Assembly (NCBI RefSeq): GCF_963666025.1 | Contig: NZ_OY762552.1 | Coordinates: 806,001 to 870,000, forward strand | DNA from: an uncultured Methanobacterium sp. | Lineage (GTDB): Archaea > Methanobacteriota > Methanobacteria > Methanobacteriales > Methanobacteriaceae | Direction of reading: 5' to 3' | DNA: 64,000 nucleotides | Part shown: piece by piece, positions 14,780 through 25,843 of the stretch | How the letters are laid out: every line of letters begins with the position of its first letter | Position numbering within the stretch: position 1 is the stretch's first letter | Made by a program: the position numbers and the translations under genes | Notes under the pieces: generated by a model | Told to the model about the DNA's origin: nothing | Seen by the model: the letters and a program-made list of their open reading frames with translations, nothing else | Databases searched by the model: none

Positions 14780-15038
14780 GATTTTTCTCCTATTGATGGT
14801 TAGGCATAATCTGAACATTATCACATATATATTTAATTTTTTACGGAAGAATATTCCGTTTTTTAATGAACTTATTTTTAATGAACTGAATAGTGGGTAA
14901 TTAAAAAGAAACAAAAGATGAAAATTAAATCAATGAAAATGAGAAAGATAGTGAATTTATGAAAAATGTTAATCAAATATTAATAATAAATAAATTTTAA
15001 AGAAAAATATTTATTTTAAAAAAGAATAAAAGAGTTTC

Positions 15039-15431
15039 ATGGATAAAAAAATAGATTCAGACCTTTCAAGAGAGTTTCTATTAGATTCCATTGAAGAGAT
15101 AATGCCTATTTTAAAGGCTATTGGAAACCCAAACCGGTTTAAAATCCTTATTTTATTGTTAAATGGCCCTTCAAACTTTCAAATGCTCCTTGATGAAACA
15201 AATCTAAAAAAATCTGCCTTGGCAAATCATCTCAGTACGCTGATAAAATCAGGACTATTGGAAAAAATCCAACATGGAACTTATTGCCTCAGTGAAGATG
15301 GTAAAAAATACATTAAAACTATTGGAAATACTTTCAAAACCAGCCAAATGATTGGAGAACAAAGGAAAATATCAGAACAAAGGAAAAATCTTTCACTGAC
15401 TTTTTTAGAACGTAAGAAAAGGAAAAATTAA
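15039..15431 (+). CDS. ArsR-type winged-helix transcriptional regulator
   Basis: A 130-residue DNA-binding protein. Residues about 20-90 are a winged helix with MPILKAIGNPNRFKILILLL, then NLKKSALANHLSTLIKSGLLEK as the recognition helix region, and a short wing (HGTYCLSEDGKKYI). The C-terminal tail is Lys/Arg-rich. No cysteine metal site of the classical ArsR type is apparent. The ribosome-binding site is weak (GAG 4 nt before ATG). It is divergent from the GyrI-TrmO fusion and may regulate it. Confidence 0.78.
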   Translation: MDKKIDSDLSREFLLDSIEEIMPILKAIGNPNRFKILILLLNGPSNFQMLLDETNLKKSALANHLSTLIKSGLLEKIQHGTYCLSEDGKKYIKTIGNTFKTSQMIGEQRKISEQRKNLSLTFLERKKRKN

Positions 15432-15563
15432 ATTAAATATGAGTTTTACAAGTATGTTCAAATTATCCCCATAAAAATTATCCCATTAAGATGTTCAGGC
15501 AATTATCTAACTAGGAAATATTTAGCCCATTCAAACTGGAAATAAAAAATAAAAAAATAAAAA

Positions 15564-15884
15564 TTACTCGGTAATATCGTACAATATTTTCATGGCCTTG
15601 GTGAATGGAGGGTTACCAGAAGTTAAAAGAACCACCCTTAGTACATCAACAATTTCATCCCGAGTTATATCAAATTCCTTCATGGCACTCATCATCTGCT
15701 TCTTCATTGCCCGGTCATCTGAAGCGGCAGCGGTTATCCCCAGTGCAATCAGTTTCTGTGTACGGTAGTCTAATACTTTTCCAGTGTAAGCTGCATTATT
15801 AAGCTCAACTACTGCTTTAAAGATATCAGGATAGTCTTTTTTAACATGAGCCATTCCTTTACCATAAAAAACGTCTTCTTTCAT
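15564..15884 (-). CDS. Carboxymuconolactone decarboxylase/AhpD-family protein
   Basis: A 106-residue all-helical protein with the CMD fold. Segments YPDIFKAVVELNNAAYTGKVLDYRTQKLIALGITAA and a C-terminal RDEIVDVLRVVLLTSGNPPFTKAMKIL match the family. The AhpD redox pair CxxC is absent: the usual position reads ASDDR, so peroxidase-partner activity is unlikely. ATG 15884 has GGAGGG 7 nt upstream, which rules out the 10-codon-longer frame. It is monocistronic. Its role is unknown. Confidence 0.8.
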   Translation of the reverse strand: MKEDVFYGKGMAHVKKDYPDIFKAVVELNNAAYTGKVLDYRTQKLIALGITAAASDDRAMKKQMMSAMKEFDITRDEIVDVLRVVLLTSGNPPFTKAMKILYDITE

Positions 15885-16463
15885 CTTTTTCCCTCCGAAT
15901 ATACTCTTTATCACCTTTAAATTATGTTATTTTTTTCATATATAAGTTCCGAATTTTCTTAAAATGATTTTCTTCAGCTTGAAAATGATTCTTTCCATTT
16001 AAAATAACACCCTTCAATCATTCTTCACCACCTATAAAATCCATGAAAAACAAAAATTAAAGTCATGTCATTCTTGACATTCATCCCCAAAAACTCCTTG
16101 CACATACCTAGCACCAACTGAATCAAGTATTATGAATTTTAGACAAAATAGAAATGTTAGAATGCCCTAAAATTGTTAGAACCCCCTAAGAAAACTTTTA
16201 TAACGTACAAATCCAAATTTAACATTTACATAGCTTGTAAAGGGATGAATAAGATAAACACAAAATTTGGAAACAAAATAAAGTAAAATGGAATAGTTAT
16301 TTGAAAAAAATGGGATAAATTGTAGTTTCTAAAGAAAATGAGACGAAATTTAGGATGAAAGAAAATTGGAAAAAAATAAATTAGAACTCTTAATTTATTA
16401 AAAAATCAAATTTGAAAGAGGAAATTCAGATTAAAAGTGTTGTAAAGAAATGGAGCGAATATA
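15885..16463. other. Intergenic region upstream of ABC exporter genes
   Basis: A 579-nt AT-rich gap. It contains a dyad ATGTCA-N4-TGACAT at 16065-16080 and a TATA-like CTTTTATAA at about 16195-16203, both upstream of the ABC permease. No gene is seen. The likely leader to ATG 16464 would be over 230 nt. Confidence 0.5.
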
Positions 16464-17579
16464 ATGTCGTTTTTAGGTTTGATTGTTAAAAATCCATTCC
16501 GTAACAAGACCAGAACTGCGCTGGCTGTGGTGGGGATTGCCATTGGTATTGCCACCATTGTGGCTCTGGGGATTATCACTGATGGATTGAAATCTTCTAC
16601 AGAGGAAACTTTAAAAGCTGGAGGAGCAGATTTCACGGTTGTGGAGACCAATGTATCAGATATGTTTCTCAGTGAGATAGATGAATCGTACGTTAATAAA
16701 ATAAAAGAGGTTGAGGGGGTGAATGATGCTGTGGGGATCCTGACTGCCATACAACCAGTGGGAGATAATCCTTATTTTGTTATTATAGGTATTGACCCGA
16801 CAAAATTAGCCATGAGTGGAATAAAAATTACAAATGGGACGGAATTTTCTTCTCCAGATGCTAAAGAAGTGCTAATTGGTAAAGTTGGTGCCCAAAAGTT
16901 AAACAAGACTGTGGGAGACACCATAACCCTGGGTAAAGAGGATTACAAAGTTGTGGGAGTATTTGAAACCGGTGACCTGCAGCAGGATGGAGGTACCTAT
17001 ATGTCCCTCAAGAATGTCCAGGCAATTGAGGAAAAAGAGGGTAAAGTCACCATGATCTACGTTAAGATCAAAAATAACGCCAATGTGGATGAAATAACCC
17101 AATCCATTGAAGATAAATATGGTAAGGACATCAACACCATAGCATCACTGGAAGACCTGCAAAGCGTTGACCAGGGTTTAAACACCATAGACACAGCTTC
17201 ATGGGCGATTTCACTCTTGGCCATTGTCATAGGTGGAATTGGTGTGATAAACACCATGATCATGTCAGTATATGAACGTACCCGAGAAATAGGTGTCTTA
17301 AAAGCAGTGGGTTGGAAGAATAGAAGAATTTTATCAATGATACTGGGAGAATCCATAGTACTGACCCTGGCTGCAGGGGTAGTGGGAATATTCATGGGAC
17401 TGGTGGCTATCCAGGTGCTCATGGCACTGGGAATGAGCGGATTCATACAACCCGTGTACTCTCCTGACGTGTTCATACGGGGCCTTTTAGTAGCCCTTAT
17501 AGTCGGTCTTATTGGAGGATTTTATCCGGCCTACCGGGCCAGTCGCTTACCACCAACCGAGGCGTTGCGCTATGAATGA
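16464..17579 (+). CDS. MacB/FtsX-type ABC transporter permease
   Basis: A 371-residue permease of the MacB type. One N-terminal transmembrane helix (about 19-42, TALAVVGIAIGIATIVALGII) is followed by a large extracytoplasmic MacB-periplasmic-core-like domain and a C-terminal FtsX domain with three helices (about 245-365), ending in YPAYRASRLPPTEALRYE, the family's conserved C-terminus. GGAG lies 8 nt before the ATG. The stop overlaps the start of the ATPase gene by 8 nt. Such pairs export peptides or lipoproteins, or perform mechanotransmission; the substrate here is unknown. Confidence 0.9.
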   Translation: MSFLGLIVKNPFRNKTRTALAVVGIAIGIATIVALGIITDGLKSSTEETLKAGGADFTVVETNVSDMFLSEIDESYVNKIKEVEGVNDAVGILTAIQPVGDNPYFVIIGIDPTKLAMSGIKITNGTEFSSPDAKEVLIGKVGAQKLNKTVGDTITLGKEDYKVVGVFETGDLQQDGGTYMSLKNVQAIEEKEGKVTMIYVKIKNNANVDEITQSIEDKYGKDINTIASLEDLQSVDQGLNTIDTASWAISLLAIVIGGIGVINTMIMSVYERTREIGVLKAVGWKNRRILSMILGESIVLTLAAGVVGIFMGLVAIQVLMALGMSGFIQPVYSPDVFIRGLLVALIVGLIGGFYPAYRASRLPPTEALRYE

Positions 17580-18240
17580 TGAGAACATCGTGGAGATTAA
17601 AAATCTCAAAAAAGGTTTTGACAAAGGCAAGATAACCGCCCTGAACGGTATTGATCTTACCATCAAAAAAGGTGAATTTGTTTCCATTATAGGACCATCT
17701 GGTTCCGGGAAATCCACCCTCCTTAACATGATCGGAGCCCTGGACCGGCCAGATGAAGGTACCATAAAGGTGGCGGGCTACGATCTTAAGGGTAAGAAGG
17801 ATCTCAGTGAATTTCGTTCCAGGGAAATTGGCTTCATTTTCCAGCTCCACAACCTGATCCCCAACCTCAGTGTGGTGGAAAATGTGGAAATACCCATGTT
17901 TGAAAGTGGCCTATCAGGTAAGAAAATGAGAGAAAAAGCTTTGATACTACTGGATTATATGAATCTCTCGGATAAAGTTAAAAGAAAGCCCACTGAGCTT
18001 TCTGGTGGTGAAAGGCAGAGGGTGGCCATTGCCCGATCCCTGGCCAATAATCCATCCATAATCCTGGCAGATGAACCCACCGGGTCCCTGGACTCTAAAA
18101 ATGGTGAGATGATCCTTAAACGCCTGAAGGATCTCCATGATAAAGAGGAGGTCACCTTAATCATGGTCACTCATGACCTGAAAGTGGCTAATCTGGCAGA
18201 AAGGACAATTGAGGTCTTAGATGGGAAAATAAAGATATAA
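17572..18240 (+). CDS. ABC transporter ATP-binding protein (MacB/LolD type)
   Basis: A 222-residue ATPase. It has Walker A GPSGSGKST (about residue 41), the Q-loop FIFQLHNLIPNLSVVENV, signature LSGGERQRVAIARSLANNP, Walker B IILADEPTGSLDS and the switch His in MVTHD. ATG 17572 overlaps the permease stop (ATGAATGA arrangement) by 8 nt, so translation is probably coupled. The 20-codon-longer frame lies deep within the permease and is rejected. Together with the permease it makes one MacB-like exporter. Confidence 0.93.
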   Translation: MNDENIVEIKNLKKGFDKGKITALNGIDLTIKKGEFVSIIGPSGSGKSTLLNMIGALDRPDEGTIKVAGYDLKGKKDLSEFRSREIGFIFQLHNLIPNLSVVENVEIPMFESGLSGKKMREKALILLDYMNLSDKVKRKPTELSGGERQRVAIARSLANNPSIILADEPTGSLDSKNGEMILKRLKDLHDKEEVTLIMVTHDLKVANLAERTIEVLDGKIKI

Positions 18241-18465
18241 TAAGGCATGATAAAGATTTAATAAAGGTCTAAAGGTCTATAAAATAAGGACTGGAATTTC
18301 TAGATGAATTCCTTTAGATAATTCCTTTAGATAAATCATTATTTTCCTTTATTATTTTCTATTTTTTAATTCTCTATATTATATCCTAAATTCTGTACTA
18401 TACTAAATTCTATACTAAATTCACGATATTTATACTAAAAAAATCTTAGTTTGATTAATAAGGTA

Positions 18466-18924
<459 letters not shown>

Positions 18925-19239
18925 TTTATCACGCTGATGGTTATAAGATAAGTACGAGTTAGATATTTTCTCTTTGCATATTTCTTGGTACTGGCTTTAT
19001 ATGAATATTTTGTAAAATGACCAAAAAATTATTGAACAGCTATTTCATTGAATGTAAAAATAGTTTCGAATGTAAAAATAGTTTCCCTAATTTTAATTAA
19101 CCATGTGATATTAAAAAAGGTTCTAAAAAGGTTCTAAAAAGGTTCTGAAAAGGTTCTGAAAAGGTAAAAAGACTATTGTAATAATAAAAAAAGTCTGAAA
19201 AGGCAAATTAGGTAAAAAATGTAGGTTGTAGGGGATTTA
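18925..19239. repeat. Gap with 18-nt and 11-nt tandem repeats downstream of mch
   Basis: Four nearly identical 11-nt units (AAAAGGTTCTA or AAAAGGTTCTG) run from 19115 to 19158, with a degenerate fifth beginning at 19159. Just before them, an 18-nt unit GAATGTAAAAATAGTTTC occurs twice in tandem (about 19051-19086). This is the 3' flank of mch and the 5' flank of ribC. The 11-nt period is close to one helical turn. No gene is present. Confidence 0.8.
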
Positions 19240-20202
<963 letters not shown>

Positions 20203-20370
20203 CTGATCATCTCCAATGAAAGCAAGATCCAATGGACATTGTAAAAATTATCCATTAAATTCCTTTAATCTACCGGGAGTTTTAAGTTTTTTTATTTGGT
20301 TTTCATATATCAAAAAAAATTGTGAAAAAAATTAAGTTAAACTCATCAATTTAAACTAGTTAAGAGCCAG

Positions 20371-20988
20371 TTACACCCTTAATGCCTCTTCAAAGTTCAC
20401 CTGGTATATATGGGCACTGATTGAGTGTATGGTAAGGCTTCCCACTTCCACCCCTACTTCCCCTGCAACGTACCTGGAAAGGTGAGTTAATCCCACTGCG
20501 TTGGGGAACCATGCCCCGTAGATATCATGGGAACGCCAGAGTCCGGTGGTGTGAAGTTTCCCTTCCCTGATTTTAAAGTCCACCAGGATCATACAGGGCA
20601 CTTCCTCGCTTTGAGTGTCAGTAGGAGGGTCCCAGGTAACAGATATAGCCCTTCGAGATTCTTTACAATTTTTAAGACGCCTGATGGCTTCACCTATCTG
20701 GTCGATCCCCTCAAAATGTTTTCTTAACCGGTTTCCATAGGTATAAACGAATCCCTGTTTATCATCACTCAGGAATTGTTCAGCATATATCTCCAGTTTC
20801 TCCCCACTCCAGAAGTAACCCTTGGGAATTTCCAGTTCCAGTGGTCGGTTCATGGTGACCACGGTGTTTCGAAGTTCCAGTGTTAGGGATCCTCTTTCAT
20901 CCTTTATTTCAGAACCTTTCTGCATTACCCTCTTAACCAGTGTTTCCCATCCATTTTTTATGGTGGATGTTTTAATCAGGATAGCCAT
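20371..20988 (-). CDS. thyA: Thymidylate synthase, archaeal type
   Basis: A 205-residue archaeal-type thymidylate synthase homologue that makes dTMP from dUMP, in methanogens probably with a tetrahydromethanopterin-type C1 carrier. Key motifs are the catalytic Cys in EEVPCMI (about residue 133) and RSHDIYGAWFPNAVGL, which corresponds to the nucleotide-binding RS-D-x7-N region of ThyA. The protein is shorter than bacterial ThyA, as in the archaeal class. GGAGG lies about 7 nt before ATG 20988, inside the end of metE. It overlaps metE by 13 nt, pairing two C1-transfer enzymes. Confidence 0.87.
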   Translation of the reverse strand: MAILIKTSTIKNGWETLVKRVMQKGSEIKDERGSLTLELRNTVVTMNRPLELEIPKGYFWSGEKLEIYAEQFLSDDKQGFVYTYGNRLRKHFEGIDQIGEAIRRLKNCKESRRAISVTWDPPTDTQSEEVPCMILVDFKIREGKLHTTGLWRSHDIYGAWFPNAVGLTHLSRYVAGEVGVEVGSLTIHSISAHIYQVNFEEALRV

Positions 20989-21953
20989 CCAGCTGCCTCC
21001 GTCATGTTTTTCAGTTTCTGATAAGCCGCCTCTTCTGGCAGCATACGCATTCCACAGTCCGGGTCAACAATCATGTTTTCTGCTCCAATAATTTCTACTC
21101 CTTTTTCAAGTAAGGTGCGAATTTCCTCTGGACTTTCCACCAGTTCAGTTTTGGTGTCAACACATCCAAAACCAATTTTCTTACCCTTAAGATCCGTGTT
21201 CTGGAGAATTTTAAGGTTCTTTTCTATTCCGGCAAATTCACAGTCAATTATGTCCACCGGGAATTTCAGGAGTTCTCCTAACACCTGACTTACATCCCCA
21301 CATACATGCATGGACAGGGGCACTTTCAAACCCTTTTGAGCTATTTTTATGGCCTGGTAGGCAGTTTTAATATTTACCATCCCAGTGGAGAGGAATGGTT
21401 CGTCGAATTGTATCATAGCTGCACCTGCCTTTTCCAAGTATTTGGCCTCACGGTTAAGGGCATGTGCCATGTCAAGGATTGCTTTATCACGTTTTTCCAG
21501 GGTGTAGAATCCCTCCATTCGTGATGATAAGACCAGTGTGGTGGGGCCAGTGATAATTCCTTTAACACCCCTGACATCTTCATTGAATCTATCCGCAATG
21601 AACACAGGTTTAAATGCCTTGAACTCTTCAGATATGCCTCTTGCAGTTTTTAAGGCAATTTTAATATCTTCTGCACCTATTGAATGGTTGATTGGGAGTA
21701 TTTTACCCTTGATCTTGGATGTTCCTTCTTCCCAGGCCATTCCAGTAATGTCCCTGGCAAATATTTCTACCATATCTCCCCGTACCTGTCCAGTGGATAT
21801 GAGGTTCACCCCAGCTTTTACCTGTTCGGTGACAGCAAACTCCACAGCAGCATGGTAAGGGTCGTAACTTCCCAGAAAAGAAGATATTCTGGAAGAAAGT
21901 GATGAGGGTTCCTTTGGGGGTGCAGGGTAACTTCCAACTACAGTGGTTAACAT
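20976..21953 (-). CDS. metE: Methionine synthase, archaeal MetE-like (core domain)
   Basis: A 325-residue homologue of the C-terminal catalytic domain of cobalamin-independent methionine synthase. It has MLTTVVGSYPAPP at the N-terminus, IQFDEPFLSTGMV, SMHVCGDV with zinc ligands His and Cys, DCEFAGIEKNL, and a C-terminal NMIVDPDCGMRMLP supplying the second Cys. Archaeal short forms lack the N-terminal half and are reported to use methylcobalamin as methyl donor. GAGG precedes ATG 21953. The gene order metE-thyA with overlap suggests one transcript. Confidence 0.92.
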   Translation of the reverse strand: MLTTVVGSYPAPPKEPSSLSSRISSFLGSYDPYHAAVEFAVTEQVKAGVNLISTGQVRGDMVEIFARDITGMAWEEGTSKIKGKILPINHSIGAEDIKIALKTARGISEEFKAFKPVFIADRFNEDVRGVKGIITGPTTLVLSSRMEGFYTLEKRDKAILDMAHALNREAKYLEKAGAAMIQFDEPFLSTGMVNIKTAYQAIKIAQKGLKVPLSMHVCGDVSQVLGELLKFPVDIIDCEFAGIEKNLKILQNTDLKGKKIGFGCVDTKTELVESPEEIRTLLEKGVEIIGAENMIVDPDCGMRMLPEEAAYQKLKNMTEAAGWLS

Positions 21954-22214
21954 TTCAATCCTCGTTGTATGGTTTTATGGTTGTAATAATCTTATTTGAT
22001 AATCTTATTTGATGGTTTTTTTTGTTCCTTAACGTATTTTTTATTCCCTAAATAGATATATTCAATCACTGAATATGGCTCTTTCAATATATAAAATGCA
22101 ATACTCAATCCTGCCGTCCATTATATCCATCCATTATATAATAATGTAAGAGCATAAAATAAAACACAAAAAAGGAAGATATACTGTTAATTAATGAAAT
22201 AGGAGGATGTTTAT

Positions 22215-22643
22215 ATGGAATTTGCAGATTGTGTTAAATTCGCCAATGAAAACCCTGTTGCCTGGTTGGCCACTAATGAGGGCGACCAACCCCGTGTGAG
22301 GGGCATGGGGATGTGGTATGCAGATGAAACCGGTTTTTATTTCCAGACTGCTACCATGAAAGAAATGGTGGGACAGCTTGAAAAAAATGGTAAGGTGGAA
22401 TTCGCATTCTACCACCCTGACGAAGCAGTTGGGACCATGCTGAGAGTGGCTGGTGAAATTGAATTTTTGGATGATGTGGAAGTTAAAAAGAAGGTTTTGG
22501 CTGATCGACCATTTTTAGCAGAGTTTGGTCTCACTGCTGAAGGTCCGGAACTAGTTGTATTCAAGATCTCCAAGGGCGTAGCTCATTTCTGGGACTGGGA
22601 AAGTAACATTAAACCAAAAGAGATTATTAAATTTGGGGATTAA
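22215..22643 (+). CDS. Pyridoxamine 5'-phosphate oxidase-like FMN-binding protein
   Basis: A 142-residue split-barrel protein. Segments NPVAWLATNEGDQPRVRGMGMWYADETGFYFQT, EMVGQLEKNGKVEFAFY and FLAEFGLTAEGPELVVFKI match the PNPOx-like/flavin-reductase group, which binds FMN or F420. The substrate is not predictable. GGAGG lies 8 nt before ATG 22215. It is monocistronic and is followed by an oligo-T tract. Confidence 0.85.
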   Translation: MEFADCVKFANENPVAWLATNEGDQPRVRGMGMWYADETGFYFQTATMKEMVGQLEKNGKVEFAFYHPDEAVGTMLRVAGEIEFLDDVEVKKKVLADRPFLAEFGLTAEGPELVVFKISKGVAHFWDWESNIKPKEIIKFGD

Positions 22644-22652
22644 GCATTATAA

Positions 22653-22676
22653 TCTTTTTTTTAATTTTTTCTTTTG
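22653..22676 (+). terminator. Oligo-T terminator
   Basis: Runs of T8, T6 and T4 lie within 24 nt directly after the split-barrel gene, the form expected of archaeal termination signals. No hairpin precedes it. Confidence 0.6.
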
Positions 22677-22775
22677 AAAATGGATGAATTAGTTATTTGA
22701 ATTTCAAAAAAAATATGAGACGAGCTCAAATTTAAAAAAGAATTTTAAAAATAGTATTATTTTAAAAAATAGTAA

Positions 22776-23078
22776 TTAATCAATTTTAACTGCCCTTATC
22801 TTATCCCGTTCTTCAGGAGGAACTGGTAACTCAACTGTTGCTGTCCCGTAACAGGGTTTAGTGTAAGGGAGCATTATGGTGCCTTTTTCATCGTTGATAC
22901 CAATGGGTACTGGGGGTATCCCTATAATACGGGCTCCCACTATTTTTTCCCCGGGGTTAACATGGACTACTTCCGGGGCATTCTTTTCTATGAAACGAGC
23001 ACAGTCTTTGAACCCGGATCGTGTCATGTGTATCTCGTAGTCTTCTGATTCACGAAGATAAGTGTCAAGGCAAAACAT
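22776..23078 (-). CDS. DUF1894 family protein (methanogen-restricted)
   Basis: A 100-residue protein recognised as DUF1894, a family I recall only from methanogens. It shows GFKDCARFIEKNAPEVVHVNPGEKIVGARIIGIPPVPIGI in the centre and a C-terminal VELPVPPEERDKIRA. ATG 23078 follows immediately after the DUF1890 stop, and GGAGG sits within the last DUF1890 codons, so translation is coupled. No catalytic motif is seen. Function is unknown; constant linkage to DUF1890 suggests a complex. Confidence 0.85.
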   Translation of the reverse strand: MFCLDTYLRESEDYEIHMTRSGFKDCARFIEKNAPEVVHVNPGEKIVGARIIGIPPVPIGINDEKGTIMLPYTKPCYGTATVELPVPPEERDKIRAVKID

Positions 23079-23639
<561 letters not shown>

Positions 23640-23670
23640 ATGTATTCCTCAAATTTTCTTGTTATTCTCC

Positions 23671-24753
23671 CTAATTTTTCTTAATCAGCACCACGTGTCC
23701 CACCACCAGGGCACTCAAGAGCAGGAAGGTTAAAAGAGCAGTTCCATTAATGGAACGGTTCATTAAAAAGAGTCCAAGGGTTCCCTGGGCAATGAAAGCA
23801 GTTAAAGATCCTATCAGCAGGGCTTCTCTTCCCAAACAACTTTTATCCCCATTTTCCCGACGCTTGCGGTAGGTACGGAGTATTCTAAATCCAGTGTACA
23901 TCACGAAAACAAACCATCCCAGTAAAAATACAAGGAACAGATAACCAAAGTCGAAAGCCATCCCAAATATACCCGGGAGCATATAATCGATAACGTCTTT
24001 TTTGGTTACCAGTATTCCATAAAATACCGGGAATGGTAATCCAAATAATGTGATCAATGCCACTGGGAGTGATATGTACCCGTCGGATCCCCCTAAACAG
24101 GCATCACCCCAATAACAGGACCCTAACTGGTGTCCCAGGAGAGTGGTGTTTTTAATCACCATTTGAACACTGGCTGTGGCGTAGTTTTCTATCCTAGAAA
24201 GTCGCAGTAGTGGGCTGAGCACACTCATGTCCAGCAACCGGGAGAGTAGTTCCAGGGATCCGAAAGCAGCCAGAGCCGCCACTACAATTAGGATTATCCT
24301 CCGGACTGTGAACACTGATTTCTGGCGGAAAGATTTGGAAATTATGAAGAATCCTATGAAAAGTCCGAATAACCATAGTAAAAGGAAAGACCGGTGCATT
24401 AACCCTCCAACTATGGTTATGAAGAGTATAATTCCACCCATGTATATTTGAAGACTTCTGGTGTTTATACCTGACTTTTTCATCATGGGAATTGCAGCCA
24501 TAATGGTTACCACTGCCAGTAAAGCCAGTGGCCCATAGGGATGTGTAAATTCTGAATGGGCAAATCCAGGTATGAATAAAAACAAGGCGTCTACTCCAAA
24601 CATTAGGGCAAATCCTGCCGCTACGATCATGGCCACCAGGAGAATCAGGTTCAACCCCATTGGTGCCAGGTTCAAGATGAAGAAAACCGCCAGTTGAAGT
24701 ATAACTGCGATTTCGATGATGTACTGTAGGTGAGTATGAGCAATTAAAGCCAT
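23671..24753 (-). CDS. Multi-pass membrane protein of unknown function
   Basis: A 360-residue integral membrane protein with about ten hydrophobic segments. I do not recognise the family. A distinctive extramembrane segment near residues 215-235 (GSCYWGDACLGGSDG) contains two cysteines between helices. ATG 24753 is favoured because GGAGG lies 11 nt upstream, whereas the TTG six codons earlier overlaps that site. It is the first gene of the unit that includes DUF1890 and DUF1894. Confidence 0.75.
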   Translation of the reverse strand: MALIAHTHLQYIIEIAVILQLAVFFILNLAPMGLNLILLVAMIVAAGFALMFGVDALFLFIPGFAHSEFTHPYGPLALLAVVTIMAAIPMMKKSGINTRSLQIYMGGIILFITIVGGLMHRSFLLLWLFGLFIGFFIISKSFRQKSVFTVRRIILIVVAALAAFGSLELLSRLLDMSVLSPLLRLSRIENYATASVQMVIKNTTLLGHQLGSCYWGDACLGGSDGYISLPVALITLFGLPFPVFYGILVTKKDVIDYMLPGIFGMAFDFGYLFLVFLLGWFVFVMYTGFRILRTYRKRRENGDKSCLGREALLIGSLTAFIAQGTLGLFLMNRSINGTALLTFLLLSALVVGHVVLIKKN

Positions 24754-25359
24754 ATTATATAATTCCTCCAATTTAAGACTTTATTTACTAAAAGGATATT
24801 TTATATTCTTTAAAAATTCATAAAAAATCATTAGGAGCATAAATGTATTGGTTATACCTTGAGTTTTGAATTAAGTTTAATAGATAAATCTGAATATGTT
24901 CCATGTGAATTTCCATGTGAATTATTTGATATTCAACAAATTAATGATTTTTAATTTCTTAAATTGTAGTTAATTTATAAATTAATTTATAATTTCATTA
25001 TAATTTCATAATTTTTTATTTTATAATTCGTATTTTTTATATAGTTTATAAGCATGTATTTAAAAGCTTTTGTGAAGAATTATATGTTTCTGGAAAATAC
25101 GCATTTTTCTTCTCAAGGATCGTAAATTGCTTCAAAAACATAAATATCCCCAATTAATATGTTTCAATCATTTTTACCATTTTAGACTCCGATTCTGGGT
25201 AGAATTTTCCGAAGGTACTTGAATTAGAGCGTTTCATGTTAGACCGTTATCATACAAATTTTAATCGTTTATGGTATTCTTTGGTATTCTTATCGTTTAT
25301 GGGTAATTCACCTTATTCCAATTCACAGTAATACTTTTCAGGGCGAAAACCAGCATTAA
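24754..25359. other. Gene-free AT-rich stretch before tRNA-Ala
   Basis: No open frame or RNA is recognisable. It contains short direct duplications, for example TTCCATGTGAA twice near 24898-24920 and TTAATTTATAA twice near 24970-24992. Confidence 0.5.
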
Positions 25360-25369
25360 GTTTAAATAC
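25360..25369 (+). promoter_or_regulatory. TATA box of tRNA-Ala
   Basis: GTTTAAATAC lies 23-32 nt upstream of the tRNA 5' end, the usual archaeal spacing. Confidence 0.6.
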
Positions 25370-25388
25370 CGGAAAAGATAAGTGTAGT

Positions 25389-25467
<79 letters not shown>

Positions 25468-25560
25468 TATTAAAGTCTGTTTTTTATTTTGAAATAATTT
25501 AAAGTTGAATATTCAGTCGAATGTTTAACCTGATTTGTTTGTAGAACTAGTTTCAAGTAC

Positions 25561-25720
25561 TAATCCAATCTATAACAATTCAATTCATTCACTATCAATT
25601 TAATCCAATCTTTATTAACCTAATTGAATCAATAACAATTTAATTCCGTCAGAAACAATTTAATTCAATCAATATCAATCTAAATCCAATCATTCAGGAT
25701 CTAATCCAATTTAATAGAAA
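25561..25720. repeat. 20-nt periodic degenerate tandem repeat
   Basis: About seven to eight units of exactly 20 nt lie end to end, most ending in CAATT and starting with TAAT(T/C)C. Divergence is high but the phase is kept. It fills the gap between tRNA-Ala and the insertion sequence. No gene is present. Confidence 0.75.
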
Positions 25721-25835
25721 TGTTAATTCCCTATGCGAAAATTCTTCATATTCCACTTATGAGGGTAGAACATTAGTTAATGTATAAAATAAAAAGAATC
25801 ATAGCATAAAAAGAAAGGGATCAGTGCAAAATAAA

Positions 25836-25843
25836 AAAATTTG
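25836..25843. repeat. Target-site duplication, left
   Basis: AAAATTTG, identical to 27016-27023, directly flanks the left terminal inverted repeat. Confidence 0.85.

Noticed and set aside
14780..14914. N-terminal hydrophobic extension of the GyrI-TrmO protein
   Set aside because: ATG 14779 has AGGAGA at correct spacing and matches the domain start; the extension is AT-rich upstream DNA.
17512..17571. 20-codon N-terminal extension of the ABC ATPase
   Set aside because: It lies inside the permease C-terminus; family alignment and the ATGAATGA overlap support ATG 17572.
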